A stretch of 64,000 nt of DNA. Origin: Zestomonas insulae. GTDB lineage: Bacteria > Pseudomonadota > Gammaproteobacteria > Pseudomonadales > Pseudomonadaceae. The DNA is taken from positions 62,001 through 126,000 of the forward strand of contig NZ_JAFEUP010000003.1 in NCBI RefSeq assembly GCF_016901015.1, in the 5' to 3' direction. Made by a program: the position numbers and the translations under genes. The notes beneath the pieces are model-generated. The model was not told where the DNA came from, did no database searches, and was given only the letters and a program-made list of their open reading frames with translations. Shown one piece after another: positions 29,920 to 39,739 of the stretch (its first letter is position 1; each line of letters begins with the position of its first letter).

Positions 29920-29966
29920 AGGAGGTAATTTGCGCGAGCGATAGTGCAGTGGGGTACTGCGCTCGC
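29920..29966 (+). other. Strong Shine-Dalgarno, five-codon open frame and hairpin in the estA leader region
   Basis: AGGAGG (29920-29925) lies 4 nt before TTG CGC GAG CGA TAG. A bulged hairpin (GCGAGC/GCTCGC outside, GCAGT/ACTGC inside) covers 29934-29966. The rest of the cptA-estA gap (29756-30017) holds nothing else I recognise. Confidence 0.35.
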
Positions 29967-30017
29967 TAGAGTCCGTCGCCGATCGTCCAAACCAACAACA
30001 ACAAGGGACACGGACTC

Positions 30018-31922
30018 ATGAAGCGACTTGCGATTCTGCTGGCGGCCGGCTGCCTGGCATTGGCGGCGCCGGCGGCCAGCGCGGCGGCATACACCGGCAT
30101 GGTGGTATTCGGCGACAGCCTCAGCGACGCCGGGCAGTTCTCCAACGGCCTCAACCCGATCCGTTTCACCACCCAGCAGGGCCCGGGTTACAGCTATTTC
30201 TCCGCCGAAGCCTTCGCCAGCACCGCGCCGATGCTGATCGGTGACGGCCTCGGCTTCGCTCCGCAGACGGCTTCGACCAGCCCGCTGCGCCGCGCGCTGG
30301 GCCTCGCCGATGGCGACAACTGGGCGGTCGGCGGTTACACCACCGCGCAGATCTACCGCTCGATCACTCAGGCCGGCGGCTCGGTGGTGACCTCCGGCGG
30401 CGTGCCGCTGCGCGGCCGCGACGGTTATCTGCTTGGCGGCCGGGTGATCGATCCCGACACGCTGTTCTACGTCAACGGCGGCGGCAATGACTTCCTCCAG
30501 GGCCTGGTGATCAGTCTGCCGAGCGCCCAGGCGGCGGCGGTGCGCCTCGGCGACTCGCTGCGCGCCCTGCAGGCGGCCGGTGGGCGTTACTTCATGACCC
30601 CGCTGCTGGTCGACGTGGCCAGTCCGAGCACCGGTGGGCTGGTCAACCCGGCGCAGTTCGCCCTGGCGCAGGCGTTCAACGCCGAGCTGGTCCGGCAGAT
30701 GGCCAGCCTCGACGCCGAGGTGATCCCGCTCAACGTGCCGCTGCTGTACCGCGAGGTGCTGGCCAATCCCGCCGCGTTCGGTTTCGACGCCAGCCAGAAC
30801 CTGCAGGCGACCTGCTTCTACGCGGCGGTCATCACCGGCGCGACCGGCTGCCACAACGCCCGCTGGGGCGCGCTGAGCGCCACCCCCGATCCGAGCAAGC
30901 TGATCTACGCCGACCTGGTCCACCCGACAGCCGCCATGCAGCGCATCCTCGCCGACCAGGGCCTGTCGATCCTCGCCGCGCCCTGGGAACTCAGCCTGTT
31001 GCCACAGGCCGCCGATGCGGCGCTGCGCAGCGGCCGCGAGCGGCTGCGCCAGCAGCAGCTCGCCGACTGGGGCAATTGGCAGGCGCCCGGCCAGTGGCGT
31101 GCCTTCGTCGCCGGTGGTGCGCAGCGCGCCGACTTCGATGCGGCGGATACTGCCGCGCCGGGCGATGGCCACGGCGCCGGGCTGGGGCTCGGCGGCAGCT
31201 ACCGGCTCAACGAGCAGTGGCGCGTCGGCGTCACCCTCGATTTGCAGGAGCAGCAACTCGAACTCGGCGCGCGCGACTCCGACTATGGCCTGCGCAGCTA
31301 CCTGGCCGGCGCCTTCGTCGAGTATCACGATGGCCTGCTGTGGGGCGACCTGGCGGTCAACGCCGGCCACCTCGATTACCACGACCTGAAGCGCCGCTTC
31401 GCCCTCGGCCAGACCACCCGCACCGAACGGGGCGACACCGACGGCTGGCTGCTGGCCGCCGGTGGCCGGCTCGGCGTCGAACTGGGTCTGGCCGAGCAGC
31501 GTCTGCGACTGGCGCCGTTCATCAGCGGCGAGCTGTCGCGCGTCGAGGTCAATGGCTACCGCGAGCAGGGCGCGAGCTCCACCGCACTCAGCTACGACGA
31601 TCAGCGCCTCGATTCGCGGCGCCTGGGCATCGGCCTGCAGGGCCGCTTCGCGCTGGCCGCCGACGCCGAGTTGTTCGGCGAGATTGCCCGCGAGAAGGAC
31701 TTCGAGGATGAGCAAAGCGAGCTGGGCATGACGCTGAACAGCGTGGCCGGGGTGGACTTCACGCTAGCCGGTGCCGAGCCGGCGCGTTATCTGACCCACG
31801 CGGCCTTCGGTCTGCGCCAGCGCCTGGCGCCGGAGCTGGCGCTGCAGCTCGGCTACGACTACCGGCACAGCGGCGACGCCAGCCTGCACGGCGTCAGCGT
31901 CGGTGTGGTACTCGACTGGTAA
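30018..31922 (+). CDS. estA: Autotransporter GDSL esterase EstA
   Basis: A 634-residue outer-membrane esterase. Signal peptide about 1-23 (cut near ASAAAY), then a GDSL passenger with the nucleophile Ser34 in FGDSLSDAG, the oxyanion block VNGGGNDF and the Asp-His pair in DLVHPTAAM. The C-terminal ~270 residues form the autotransporter beta-barrel and end in the aromatic residue Trp (VVLDW), as outer-membrane proteins usually do. In P. aeruginosa EstA affects rhamnolipid production, motility and biofilm. The length is close to the 646 of the P. aeruginosa protein. It converges with the YkgJ-family gene, 3 nt apart. Confidence 0.95.
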   Translation: MKRLAILLAAGCLALAAPAASAAAYTGMVVFGDSLSDAGQFSNGLNPIRFTTQQGPGYSYFSAEAFASTAPMLIGDGLGFAPQTASTSPLRRALGLADGDNWAVGGYTTAQIYRSITQAGGSVVTSGGVPLRGRDGYLLGGRVIDPDTLFYVNGGGNDFLQGLVISLPSAQAAAVRLGDSLRALQAAGGRYFMTPLLVDVASPSTGGLVNPAQFALAQAFNAELVRQMASLDAEVIPLNVPLLYREVLANPAAFGFDASQNLQATCFYAAVITGATGCHNARWGALSATPDPSKLIYADLVHPTAAMQRILADQGLSILAAPWELSLLPQAADAALRSGRERLRQQQLADWGNWQAPGQWRAFVAGGAQRADFDAADTAAPGDGHGAGLGLGGSYRLNEQWRVGVTLDLQEQQLELGARDSDYGLRSYLAGAFVEYHDGLLWGDLAVNAGHLDYHDLKRRFALGQTTRTERGDTDGWLLAAGGRLGVELGLAEQRLRLAPFISGELSRVEVNGYREQGASSTALSYDDQRLDSRRLGIGLQGRFALAADAELFGEIAREKDFEDEQSELGMTLNSVAGVDFTLAGAEPARYLTHAAFGLRQRLAPELALQLGYDYRHSGDASLHGVSVGVVLDW

Positions 31923-31925
31923 GGC

Positions 31926-32324
31926 TCAGGCGCGCTTCGGCTTGAAGGCACAGTAGCCGGGGCGCGGGCCGATCTTCGGGTGATTGCGGCAGGTGTCCGG
32001 GCGCTTGTCGTAGATGGTGCACAGGCGCGTCTTGCGATCCAGGTACAGGCAGTCGTTGTTGCCCATGCGCACCAGGGTGTAAATCCCGCTCTTCTGGTTG
32101 AAGCGCTCGACCACACCATCTTTCATCAGCCGCTTGGCGACGTTCTTCGCCGGCTCGCTGCGCTCGAATTCCTCGACCAGGCCGATGCGCAACAGATCGT
32201 TGAAGCGCACTTCGACCGGCATGGTGCAGCAGCTGGAGACGCAGCTGCTGCACATGGTCTTGTCGTACTTGATCCAGGTTTCGGTGCGATCCAGCTCGGC
32301 GCCGATGATCAGCGATTTGTTCAT
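31926..32324 (-). CDS. YkgJ family cysteine-cluster protein
   Basis: A 132-residue protein with a CxxCxxxCC motif near residue 25 (CSSCVSSCC) and further cysteines in DCLYLDRKTRLCTIYDKRPDTCRNHP, the pattern of the YkgJ/UPF0153 family, which is thought to bind a metal ion or iron-sulfur cluster. I chose the ATG at 32322-32324 (MNKSLIIGAEL); the frame is open further upstream, but without typical sequence. The function is unknown. It is convergent with estA and divergent from the diguanylate cyclase. Confidence 0.85.
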   Translation of the reverse strand: MNKSLIIGAELDRTETWIKYDKTMCSSCVSSCCTMPVEVRFNDLLRIGLVEEFERSEPAKNVAKRLMKDGVVERFNQKSGIYTLVRMGNNDCLYLDRKTRLCTIYDKRPDTCRNHPKIGPRPGYCAFKPKRA

Positions 32325-32511
32325 CTGTTCCACGCCTGAGGCGGTTGCGGGCGCGGCATGATAGCGGCTGCACCGCAAAAGGAAACGACCGTCCGCCGTT
32401 TCGGGTGGGGCAAAAGCCATGGCCTTCGGGTATCGTTGCCGGATTCGACCCGGTCAGCAAGGACTGCGGCGTGCCTCGTGTAGTCCCGGCTGGCAAAGGA
32501 GAAGGGGTGTC

Positions 32512-34170
32512 GTGCTGAACGTCTGCGTGCAGTCCGGCTGGCTGTTCAGCCTGCCCTTGGCTCTGATCGGCGCGGTGAGCGCCGGCGTGTTGCTGGTCGC
32601 CCTGTGGGTCGCCCGTCAGCCGTACTTCTCCGGGCGCAGCACCTTCGTCGTGCTGCACGCAGCGATGCTCTGGTGGCTGCTGGCGGTGGGTGTCGAGCTG
32701 GGCGTGCAAGGCGCCTCGTGCAAGGTGTTCTGGGCCAGCATGGCCTGGCCGGGCATCGCCGCCGTGCCGAGCCTGTGGGCGGTGTTCCTCTGGCAGTACG
32801 TCAACAGCATCCGCACCCCGCTGCGCCCGGCCGCTTATCTGCTGCTTGGCGTCGGCCCGTTGGTCGCCTGCGTGCTGGCCATCGTCAACCCCGGGCAGCT
32901 GTTCTACGGCCCGCTGACTGCGCCGCTCAACGACCTGCCCGGTGCGCCGGTGATCTACCAGCACGGGCCGCTGTTCAATGCCGTGGCGATCTACGTCTAC
33001 CTGTTCATGCTGTTCAGCCTGGCCGTGGTGCTGCGCGGCGCGCTGGCCAGCCAGGGCCTGCATCGCCGCCATTACCTGGCCTTCGTGCTGGTCACCTGCG
33101 TGCCCTGGCTGGCCAATGCAGGGCATCTGCTCTACGGCTGGTCGCTGTTCGGCTTCGACCCGACACCGTTCAGCTTCGCCTTCACCCTGGTGGCCTTCAC
33201 CCTGCTGATCACCGCCGTGCGACTGTTCGATCTGGTGCCGGTGGCGCGTCACCTGCTGCTCGAGGAACTGCCCGACCCGGTGCTGGTGGTGGATGCCCAG
33301 GGGAGGGTGGTCGAAGCCAACCGCGCGGCGCTGCAGCTGAGCGGCGCCGGCGACGACTGGCAGGGCCGCGCGCTGCGCGACTGGCCGCTGCTCGGCGGCG
33401 AGCTGCAGCGCCTGCTCGCCCAGGGCGCGGCGGGCGACGACCGCGAGCCGCTGCTGACCCTGGCCGCGCCGCTGCGGCATTTCGAACTGCGCGCGCGCAA
33501 CATCGAGCGGCAGACCCGCAGCGGCCCGCTCAGCCTCGGCTGCATGCTGTACCTGCGCGACGTCACCCAGCGCCATCTCAGCGAGCTGCAGCTGGGTGAG
33601 GCGCTGGCGCTCAGCGAGGAGCGCCTGCGCACCATCTCCAGCCTGCACGGCCAGCTGCAGGAGCTGGCGCTGCGCGACCCGCTTACTGGCCTGTACAACC
33701 GCCGCCATCTCGACGAGTACTTCGTCCGCGAGCAGGCGCGCTGCCTGCGCGAGGACAAGCCGATCGCCCTGGCGCTGGTCGACCTCGACCACTTCAAGCT
33801 GCTCAACGACGAGCACGGCCACCTCACCGGTGACGACGTGCTGCGCGAATTGAGCCGGCGCCTGACCGACAGCCTGCGCGGCTCGGACGCGGTGTTCCGC
33901 ATCGGCGGCGAAGAATTCCTGCTGGTGCTGCCCGGTGCCGAAGCCGAGGAGGCCTACCGGCGCCTCGCGCAGATCTGCCAGCAGCTGGCCCAGGTGCCGA
34001 TGGCCACCCGGGTCGGCAACCTGGTGGTGACCCTCTCCGCCGGCCTGTCGCACTGGCCAGCCCAGGGCGCGGCGCTGGACGGCCTGCTGCAGGTCGCCGA
34101 CGCCGCGCTGTACGAAGCCAAGCACCGCGGGCGCAATCAGGTTTGCATGCTGCAGCCGACGGAACGCTGA
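32512..34170 (+). CDS. Membrane diguanylate cyclase with 7TM sensor, PAS and GGDEF domains
   Basis: A 552-residue cyclic-di-GMP synthase. Residues about 8-235 form seven membrane helices of the histidine-kinase-N type, followed by a PAS domain ([20 protein letters not shown], about 258-370) and a GGDEF domain with the active GGEEF at 465-469. An inhibitory I-site RGSD lies five residues before the active site, so product inhibition is expected. The start is uncertain; I chose the GTG at 32512 behind AAGGAGAAGGGG. No cognate partner is adjacent. Its position upstream of fbp has no clear meaning. Confidence 0.87.
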   Translation: MLNVCVQSGWLFSLPLALIGAVSAGVLLVALWVARQPYFSGRSTFVVLHAAMLWWLLAVGVELGVQGASCKVFWASMAWPGIAAVPSLWAVFLWQYVNSIRTPLRPAAYLLLGVGPLVACVLAIVNPGQLFYGPLTAPLNDLPGAPVIYQHGPLFNAVAIYVYLFMLFSLAVVLRGALASQGLHRRHYLAFVLVTCVPWLANAGHLLYGWSLFGFDPTPFSFAFTLVAFTLLITAVRLFDLVPVARHLLLEELPDPVLVVDAQGRVVEANRAALQLSGAGDDWQGRALRDWPLLGGELQRLLAQGAAGDDREPLLTLAAPLRHFELRARNIERQTRSGPLSLGCMLYLRDVTQRHLSELQLGEALALSEERLRTISSLHGQLQELALRDPLTGLYNRRHLDEYFVREQARCLREDKPIALALVDLDHFKLLNDEHGHLTGDDVLRELSRRLTDSLRGSDAVFRIGGEEFLLVLPGAEAEEAYRRLAQICQQLAQVPMATRVGNLVVTLSAGLSHWPAQGAALDGLLQVADAALYEAKHRGRNQVCMLQPTER

Positions 34171-34261
34171 ACCACCGGCCCCTCTGACGGGTCTGAGGCC
34201 GAGCAATGCCCGTCGACTCGCGCTAAACTGCGCGCGATTTTCCATCTCTCTGGAGCCATCC

Positions 34262-35272
34262 ATGTCCCGCGTTACCCTCAGCCGCTATCTGATCGAGCAG
34301 ACCCGCAGCAACAACACTCCGGCCGATCTGCGCTTCCTCATCGAGGTGGTGGCGCGCGCGTGCAAGGAGATCAGCCACGCGGTATCCAAGGGCGCACTGG
34401 GCGGCGTGCTCGGCAGCATGGGCACCGAGAACGTGCAGGGCGAAGTGCAGAAGAAGCTCGACGTGCTGTCCAACGAGATCCTCCTGGAAGCCAACGAGTG
34501 GGGTGGCCACCTGGCCGGCATGGCCTCGGAAGAGATGGACAACGCCTACCAGATTCCCGGCAAGTACCCGAAAGGCGCCTACCTGCTGGTGTTCGACCCG
34601 CTGGACGGCTCCAGCAACATCGACGTCAACGTCTCGGTCGGCACCATCTTCTCGGTGCTGCGCTGCCCGAACGAAAGCTTCAGCCAGAACGACGCGCTCG
34701 GCGAGGAAGCCTTCCTCCAGCCGGGGACCAAGCAGGTGGCCGCCGGTTACGCGATCTACGGCCCGCAGACCATGCTGCTGCTGACCCTCGGTGACGGCGT
34801 CAAGGGCTTCACCCTGGACCGCGAGCTGGGCAGCTTCGTGCTCACCCATGACGACATCCGCGTGCCGGAAACCACCGCCGAGTTCGCCATCAACATGTCC
34901 AACCAGCGCCACTGGGAAGCCCCGGTGCAGCGCTACGTCGACGAGCTGCTGGCCGGCAAGGAAGGCCCGCTGGGCAAGAACTACAACATGCGCTGGATCG
35001 CCTCGATGGTCGCCGACGTGCACCGCATCCTCACCCGCGGCGGCCTGTTCATGTACCCGCGCGACGCCCGCGAGCCGGAGAAGCCGGGCAAGCTGCGCCT
35101 GATGTACGAAGCCAACCCGATGTCGTTCATCATCGAGCAGGCTGGCGGCGCCGCCACCAACGGTCACCAGCGCATCCTCGACATCCAGCCGGAGTCGCTG
35201 CACCAGCGCGTCGCGGTGTTCCTCGGTTCCAAGGAAGAAGTCGAGCGCGCCACTCGCTACCACCAGGAGTAA
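34262..35272 (+). CDS. fbp: Fructose-1,6-bisphosphatase class 1
   Basis: A 336-residue gluconeogenic enzyme that hydrolyses fructose 1,6-bisphosphate. The metal- and substrate-binding signature [21 protein letters not shown] is split across about residues 114-134; the [21 protein letters not shown] active-site region lies near the C-terminus. CTCTGGAG precedes the ATG. DUF924 starts 8 nt downstream and is likely co-transcribed. Confidence 0.97.
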   Translation: MSRVTLSRYLIEQTRSNNTPADLRFLIEVVARACKEISHAVSKGALGGVLGSMGTENVQGEVQKKLDVLSNEILLEANEWGGHLAGMASEEMDNAYQIPGKYPKGAYLLVFDPLDGSSNIDVNVSVGTIFSVLRCPNESFSQNDALGEEAFLQPGTKQVAAGYAIYGPQTMLLLTLGDGVKGFTLDRELGSFVLTHDDIRVPETTAEFAINMSNQRHWEAPVQRYVDELLAGKEGPLGKNYNMRWIASMVADVHRILTRGGLFMYPRDAREPEKPGKLRLMYEANPMSFIIEQAGGAATNGHQRILDIQPESLHQRVAVFLGSKEEVERATRYHQE

Positions 35273-35279
35273 GCCGCCC

Positions 35280-35900
35280 ATGCCCGCCTGGCAGCCTCTG
35301 CTCGAGTGGTGGTTCGGGACGCCCGGTGCAGGGGCGCCCGGCGCCACCTCGGCCACTGCGGTGGCCAGCCAGCGCAGCGGGTTGTGGTTCGGCAAGCGTG
35401 ACAGCCAGGACGCCGAGGCGCGGCAGCGCTTCGGTGGGCAGGTCGAGCAGGCCCTGGCCGGCGGCCTGGCGGACTGGGCGCAGAACGCGGACGGCTGGCT
35501 GGCACTGCTGCTGTTGCTCGACCAGCTGCCGCGCATGATCCACCGCGACACCCCGCAAGCCTTCGCTGGCGACGCCCGCGCCCAGGCGCTGCTCGCCGAG
35601 GGCCTGGCCGCCGGCTTCGAGCGCCAGCTGGCGCCGATCCGCCGGGTGTTCGCCTACCTGGTCTTCGAGCACACCGAACAGCTGCCCGCGCAGGACCACG
35701 CCGTGGCCCGCTTCGAGTCGCTGCTGGCCGGCGCCGCGCCGGACGAGCAGGCGTTGTTCGCCGATTACCTCGACTACGCCGAGCGCCACCGCCAGGTGAT
35801 CGCGCGCTTCGGCCGCTTCCCGCACCGCAATGCGATCCTCGCGCGCACCTCGTCGGCCGAGGAATTGGCCTACCTGCAGGAACCCGGCTCCGGTTTCTGA
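35280..35900 (+). CDS. DUF924 family protein
   Basis: A 206-residue alpha-helical protein of the DUF924 (TPR-like) family: WFGKRDSQDAEARQRFGG at the start, LLLLDQLPRMIHRDTPQAFAGD in the middle and HRQVIARFGRFPHRNAILAR near the end are the family hallmarks. The function is unknown. It follows fbp by 7 nt. Confidence 0.88.
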   Translation: MPAWQPLLEWWFGTPGAGAPGATSATAVASQRSGLWFGKRDSQDAEARQRFGGQVEQALAGGLADWAQNADGWLALLLLLDQLPRMIHRDTPQAFAGDARAQALLAEGLAAGFERQLAPIRRVFAYLVFEHTEQLPAQDHAVARFESLLAGAAPDEQALFADYLDYAERHRQVIARFGRFPHRNAILARTSSAEELAYLQEPGSGF

Positions 35901-35960
35901 CTCCAAGGAAGGGCCGCTGACTATGCTCAGTCTGTCGTTCCCCTCTAAGGAGTGTTTCCC

Positions 35961-36215
35961 ATGTCATGGCGTCGCATCGCCCTGCTGGCCTGCTGTGTGG
36001 CACTGGCCGCATGCAGCAAGGTCAACCAGAAGAATTTCTCGCAGCTCAAGACCGGCATGCCCAAGGCCGAAGTGGAAACCCTGCTCGGCGATCCCAGCGA
36101 ATGCTCCGGCGCGGCGGGCTTCACCAGCTGTACCTGGGGGGATCAGCAGACCTACATCAGCGTGCAGTACGCCGGGGACAAGGTGTTGTTGTTCTCGGGC
36201 AAGGGTCTGAAATAA
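35961..36215 (+). CDS. Small outer-membrane-type lipoprotein, BamE/SmpA-like
   Basis: An 84-residue lipoprotein. The lipobox LAAC places the lipidated Cys at about residue 19, followed by Ser, so outer-membrane sorting is expected. The mature part (NFSQLKTGMPKAEVETLLGDP) has the MTxxEVxxLLGxP pattern of the BamE/OmlA/DUF3862 fold. The ATG at 35961 has AAGGAG 8 nt upstream. Two further Cys (C37/C46 region) may form a disulfide. A lipocalin gene follows 17 nt downstream. Confidence 0.85.
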   Translation: MSWRRIALLACCVALAACSKVNQKNFSQLKTGMPKAEVETLLGDPSECSGAAGFTSCTWGDQQTYISVQYAGDKVLLFSGKGLK

Positions 36216-36232
36216 GTCGTCGGGAGTGTTGT

Positions 36233-36796
36233 ATGCGTATCTTGCTTGGCCTCTGTGCTGCCTTGGTCCTGGCTGGCTGTGCCAATTCGGGCACCGGGCG
36301 GGTGCCGCCGGAAACCGTCGAGAAAGTCGACCTGCAGCGCTACCAGGGCACCTGGTACGAACTGGCGCGCCTGCCGATGTACTTCCAGCGCGACTGCGCG
36401 CAGTCCGAGGCGCATTACCGCCTGCAGGAAGATGGCAGCGTCGGCGTGCTCAACCGCTGCCGCACCGCCGAGGGGCAGTGGCAGGAAGCCAGCGGCCGTG
36501 CCGAACCGCAGATCAAGGGCCAGACCAGCAAGCTGTGGGTGCGCTTCGACAACTGGTTCTCCGAGCTGGCGCCGGCGTTGAGCAAGGGCGACTACTGGGT
36601 GCTGTACCTCGATCATGACTACCGCACCGCGCTGGTCGGCACGCCGGACCACGACTACCTGTGGTTGCTGTCACGCAGCGCCGAGGTGACCCAGGCGACC
36701 CGCGACAAGCTGCTGCAGGAAGCCCGCCAGCGGGGTTACGACACCACTAAGCTGATCTGGCGCACCCCCGACGCGAAGATCGGCGCCAAGCGCTGA
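36233..36796 (+). CDS. blc: Outer-membrane lipocalin Blc
   Basis: A 187-residue lipoprotein: lipobox VLAGC with Cys at about 16, then a lipocalin barrel with the signature YQGTWYELARLPMYFQRDC and the second motif YLDHDYRTALVGTPDHDYLWLLSR. Bacterial lipocalins bind lysophospholipids or fatty acids and help repair the envelope under stress. The ATG at 36233 has CGGGAG upstream. It pairs with the BamE-like lipoprotein gene. Confidence 0.92.
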   Translation: MRILLGLCAALVLAGCANSGTGRVPPETVEKVDLQRYQGTWYELARLPMYFQRDCAQSEAHYRLQEDGSVGVLNRCRTAEGQWQEASGRAEPQIKGQTSKLWVRFDNWFSELAPALSKGDYWVLYLDHDYRTALVGTPDHDYLWLLSRSAEVTQATRDKLLQEARQRGYDTTKLIWRTPDAKIGAKR

Positions 36797-36809
36797 GCAG
36801 CCTGGCGGC

Positions 36810-37241
36810 TCAGCGCCATTGCAGGCGCGCGAGCTTCCATTCGTTGTCCTCCAGCCACCACTCCAGACGTACGCTGTAGTGCCGGGCGCTGTCCGGGATC
36901 AGCCGCTCGGCGCCGGTCAGCGCCACCTCGGCCTCGGTCGCGGCCTTGCTCGGGTAGATCGGGTCGAGCTGGTTGCGCTGGCTGAGGGCGATCACCTTGA
37001 CGTTCTGATGCTGCAGGAACAGCAGGGTCATGGTGCGCTTGGCCCACTCGCGGTCGAGGTCGTCCTGGGCGCGGAAGTCGGCGTGCAGCTGCTCCAGCAC
37101 GGCACTGGTGCGCTTGTCCTCGAGGTTGTCCTGCAGCTCCTGCACCGCCGCGTCGAGCGCCTCCTGCGGATCGTCGCGGCCGCAGCCGCCGAGCAGCGCG
37201 ATGAGCATCAGGCAGAACGGGGCAAATAGCGGTCGCCGCAT
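36810..37241 (-). CDS. Lipoprotein of unknown function
   Basis: A 143-residue lipoprotein with lipobox LLGGC (Cys about 18) followed by GRDD; the Asp at +3 does not decide sorting in Pseudomonas on its own. The mature part begins with a predicted helix (EALDAAVQELQDNLEDKRTSAVLEQLHADF) and ends with beta-like strands, reminiscent of NTF2-like folds, but I do not recognise the family. The ATG at 37239-37241 has a perfect AAAAGGAG 6 nt upstream, which decides the start against upstream in-frame codons. Convergent with blc. Confidence 0.8.
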   Translation of the reverse strand: MRRPLFAPFCLMLIALLGGCGRDDPQEALDAAVQELQDNLEDKRTSAVLEQLHADFRAQDDLDREWAKRTMTLLFLQHQNVKVIALSQRNQLDPIYPSKAATEAEVALTGAERLIPDSARHYSVRLEWWLEDNEWKLARLQWR

Positions 37242-37336
37242 GCTGAACTCCTTTTTCATGGTTATGATGCCCGACAGGATCTGTGGGTCGCGGGACTCTC
37301 CTGACGGCACCCTACGAGAACAGGCTGGAGCGCACT

Positions 37337-38308
37337 ATGCTGACTTTGTTTCCGGAGATTAAGCCTTACGCCCGTCACGAGCTGGCGGTAGAGGCGCCGC
37401 ACGTCCTCTACGTGGACGAAAGCGGCTCGCCGGATGGCCTGCCGGTGGTGTTCATCCACGGCGGCCCGGGTGCTGGTTGCGATGCCGCCAGCCGCCGCTA
37501 CTTCGACCCGACCCTGTACCGCATCATTACCTTCGACCAGCGCGGTTGCGGGCGCTCCACGCCGCACGCAAGTCTGGAAAACAATACCACCTGGCACCTG
37601 GTCGCCGACCTGGAGGTCATCCGCAAGCACCTCGCTATCGACAAGTGGGTGCTGTTCGGCGGTTCCTGGGGCTCGACCCTGTCGCTGGCCTACGCACAGA
37701 GCCACCCCGAGCGCGTGCATGCGCTGATCCTGCGCGGCATCTTCCTGTGCCGGCCGCAGGAGATTCAGTGGTTCTACCAGGAGGGCGCCAGCCGCCTGTT
37801 CCCCGACTACTGGCAGGACTACCTGGCGCCGATTCCCGCCGACGAGCGCGGCGACCTGGTCAGCGCCTTCTACAAGCGCCTCACCGGGCCGGATCAGATT
37901 GCCCAGATGCACGCAGCCAAGGCCTGGTCGACCTGGGAAGGGCGCACCGCCACGCTGCGGCCCAACCCACTGGTGGTCGACCGGTTCAGCGAGCCGCAGC
38001 GCGCGCTGTCGATCGCGCGCATCGAATGCCACTACTTCATCAACGACTCGTTCCTCGAGCCGGACCAGCTGATTCGCGACATGCCGAAGATCGCCCACCT
38101 TCCGGGCATCATCGTGCACGGTCGCTACGACGTGGTCTGCCCGCTGGACAACGCCTGGGCGCTGCACCAGGCCTGGCCGAACAGCGAGCTGCAGATCATC
38201 CGCGACGCCGGCCATGCGGCCTCCGAGCTGGGCATCACCGACGCGCTGGTGCGCGCCAGCAATCAGATCGCCCGCAACCTGCTCGACCTGCCCCCGGAAG
38301 AGGCATGA
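37337..38308 (+). CDS. pip: Prolyl aminopeptidase (proline iminopeptidase)
   Basis: A 323-residue alpha/beta-hydrolase that removes N-terminal proline. HGGPGAGCD is the oxyanion loop, GGSWGSTL holds the nucleophile Ser110, and [10 protein letters not shown] and DAGHAAS hold the Asp and His. The length and sequence match the P. aeruginosa enzyme of the S33 family. A GGAG precedes the ATG at 37337. Its stop overlaps the dtd start (ATGA). Confidence 0.95.
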   Translation: MLTLFPEIKPYARHELAVEAPHVLYVDESGSPDGLPVVFIHGGPGAGCDAASRRYFDPTLYRIITFDQRGCGRSTPHASLENNTTWHLVADLEVIRKHLAIDKWVLFGGSWGSTLSLAYAQSHPERVHALILRGIFLCRPQEIQWFYQEGASRLFPDYWQDYLAPIPADERGDLVSAFYKRLTGPDQIAQMHAAKAWSTWEGRTATLRPNPLVVDRFSEPQRALSIARIECHYFINDSFLEPDQLIRDMPKIAHLPGIIVHGRYDVVCPLDNAWALHQAWPNSELQIIRDAGHAASELGITDALVRASNQIARNLLDLPPEEA

Positions 38309-38742
38309 AGGCACTGATTCAGCGCGTGCGCAGCGCGCGGGTGGACGTCGCCGGCGAATGCGTCGGCGCGATCGACCAGGGCCTGCTGGCGCTGGTCGGC
38401 GTTGAGCCGCAGGACGACCCGGCGCGGGTCGCGAAAATGCTCCACAAGCTACTCAACTACCGGGTGTTCAGCGATGCCGAGGGCAAGATGAATCGCTCGC
38501 TGAAGGACATCGACGGCGGCCTGCTGCTGGTCTCGCAGTTCACCCTCGCCGCCGACACCAAGAGCGGCCTGCGCCCGAGCTTCTCCACCGCGGCACCGCC
38601 GGCCCAGGGCGAGGCACTGTTCGACGCGCTGGTCGCGCTGGCCCGCGCCCAACACCGTCAGGTCGCCACCGGGCGCTTCGGCGCCGACATGCAGGTGGCG
38701 TTGGTCAACGACGGCCCGGTGACCTTCCTCCTCGAGGTCTGA
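38305..38742 (+). CDS. dtd: D-aminoacyl-tRNA deacylase
   Basis: A 145-residue dimeric enzyme that hydrolyses D-amino acids (and glycine mischarged on tRNA-Ala) from tRNA. The defining motifs SQFTL and the Gly-cisPro motif in NDGPVTF are present. The ATG at 38305 overlaps the pip stop by 4 nt, so pip-dtd are coupled, as in P. aeruginosa. Confidence 0.96.
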   Translation: MKALIQRVRSARVDVAGECVGAIDQGLLALVGVEPQDDPARVAKMLHKLLNYRVFSDAEGKMNRSLKDIDGGLLLVSQFTLAADTKSGLRPSFSTAAPPAQGEALFDALVALARAQHRQVATGRFGADMQVALVNDGPVTFLLEV

Positions 38743-38876
38743 CCCGCAGGTCGTCTGCTGGCGCAGTGCTTGCTTTCTCGCCACTCGCCATCTTTGCTGA
38801 TGGCGGTTAGCATGCGCCCCTTATTTTTCCGGTGGGCGTGGACAGCACGACCCAATCTGCCAATCGAGGATTCGCA

Positions 38877-39668
38877 ATGAAGAAGTTTCTCGCCACCCTG
38901 CTGCTCTCCGCCTGCGCGCTGAGCGGCCTGGCCCACGCCGGGATGATCGATGACGCGGTCAAGGCCGGCACCCTGCGCGTCGGCATGGACCCAACCTACA
39001 TGCCGTTCGAGATGACCAACAAGCGTGGTGAGATCATCGGTTTCGAAGTCGACATCCTCAAGGAAATGGCCAAGGCCATGGGCGTCAAGCTGGAGCTGGT
39101 GTCCACCGGTTACGACGGCATCATCCCGGCGCTGCTGACCAACAAGTTCGACATGATCGGCTCGGGCATGACCCTGACCCAGGAGCGCAACCTGCGCCTG
39201 AACTTCAGCGATCCGTTCATCGTGGTCGGCCAGACCCTGCTGATCCGCAAGGAACTGGAAGGCACCATCAAGTCCTACAAGGACCTCAACGACGCCAAGT
39301 ACCGCATCACCTCGAAGATCGGCACCACCGGCGAGATGGTCGCCAAGAAGCGCATCAGCAAGGCCCAGTATCACGGCTTCGACAACGAGCCGGAAGCAGT
39401 GATGGACGTGGTCAACAACAAGGCCGACGCGTTCATCTATGACGCACCGTACAACGTGGTGGCGGTGAGCAAATTCGGCGCCGGCAAGTTGGTCTACCTC
39501 GACGAGCCGTTCACCTACGAGCCGCTGGCCTTCGGCCTGAAGAAGGGTGACTACGACGCGGTCAACTGGATCAACAACTTCCTGACCCAGATCCGCAACG
39601 ACGGCACCTACGATCGCATTCATGCCAAGTGGTTCAAGAAGACCGAGTGGCTGAAAGACATGGAGTAA
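38877..39668 (+). CDS. Amino-acid ABC transporter, periplasmic binding protein
   Basis: A 263-residue family-3 solute-binding protein. Signal peptide about 1-21 (cut after HA), then the bilobal domain with LRVGMDPTYMPFEM, GFEVDILKEMAKAMG and DGIIPALLTNKFDMIGSGMT, the pattern of polar amino-acid receptors. The exact substrate cannot be told from sequence. The ATG at 38877 is the only start that gives the signal peptide directly; GAGGA lies 7 nt upstream. First gene of a three-gene transporter operon. Confidence 0.92.
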   Translation: MKKFLATLLLSACALSGLAHAGMIDDAVKAGTLRVGMDPTYMPFEMTNKRGEIIGFEVDILKEMAKAMGVKLELVSTGYDGIIPALLTNKFDMIGSGMTLTQERNLRLNFSDPFIVVGQTLLIRKELEGTIKSYKDLNDAKYRITSKIGTTGEMVAKKRISKAQYHGFDNEPEAVMDVVNNKADAFIYDAPYNVVAVSKFGAGKLVYLDEPFTYEPLAFGLKKGDYDAVNWINNFLTQIRNDGTYDRIHAKWFKKTEWLKDME

Positions 39669-39694
39669 GCCGCACGCGGCTCTCGCAACACCCC

Positions 39695-39718
39695 AACGCG
39701 CAGGCCCCCCTGCGCGTT
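39695..39718 (+). other. Intercistronic stem-loop between binding protein and permease
   Basis: 9-bp perfect stem AACGCGCAG / CTGCGCGTT with a 6-nt loop, without a T run. Such stems after binding-protein genes usually protect the upstream message and lower expression of the permease. Confidence 0.6.
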
Positions 39719-39739
39719 CGCATTTAGGGAAACCGACCC

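Noticed and set aside
31894..34263. 789-codon open frame antisense to the diguanylate cyclase
   Set aside because: It covers GGDEF and PAS coding sequence and joins three genes' complements; no domain recognised.
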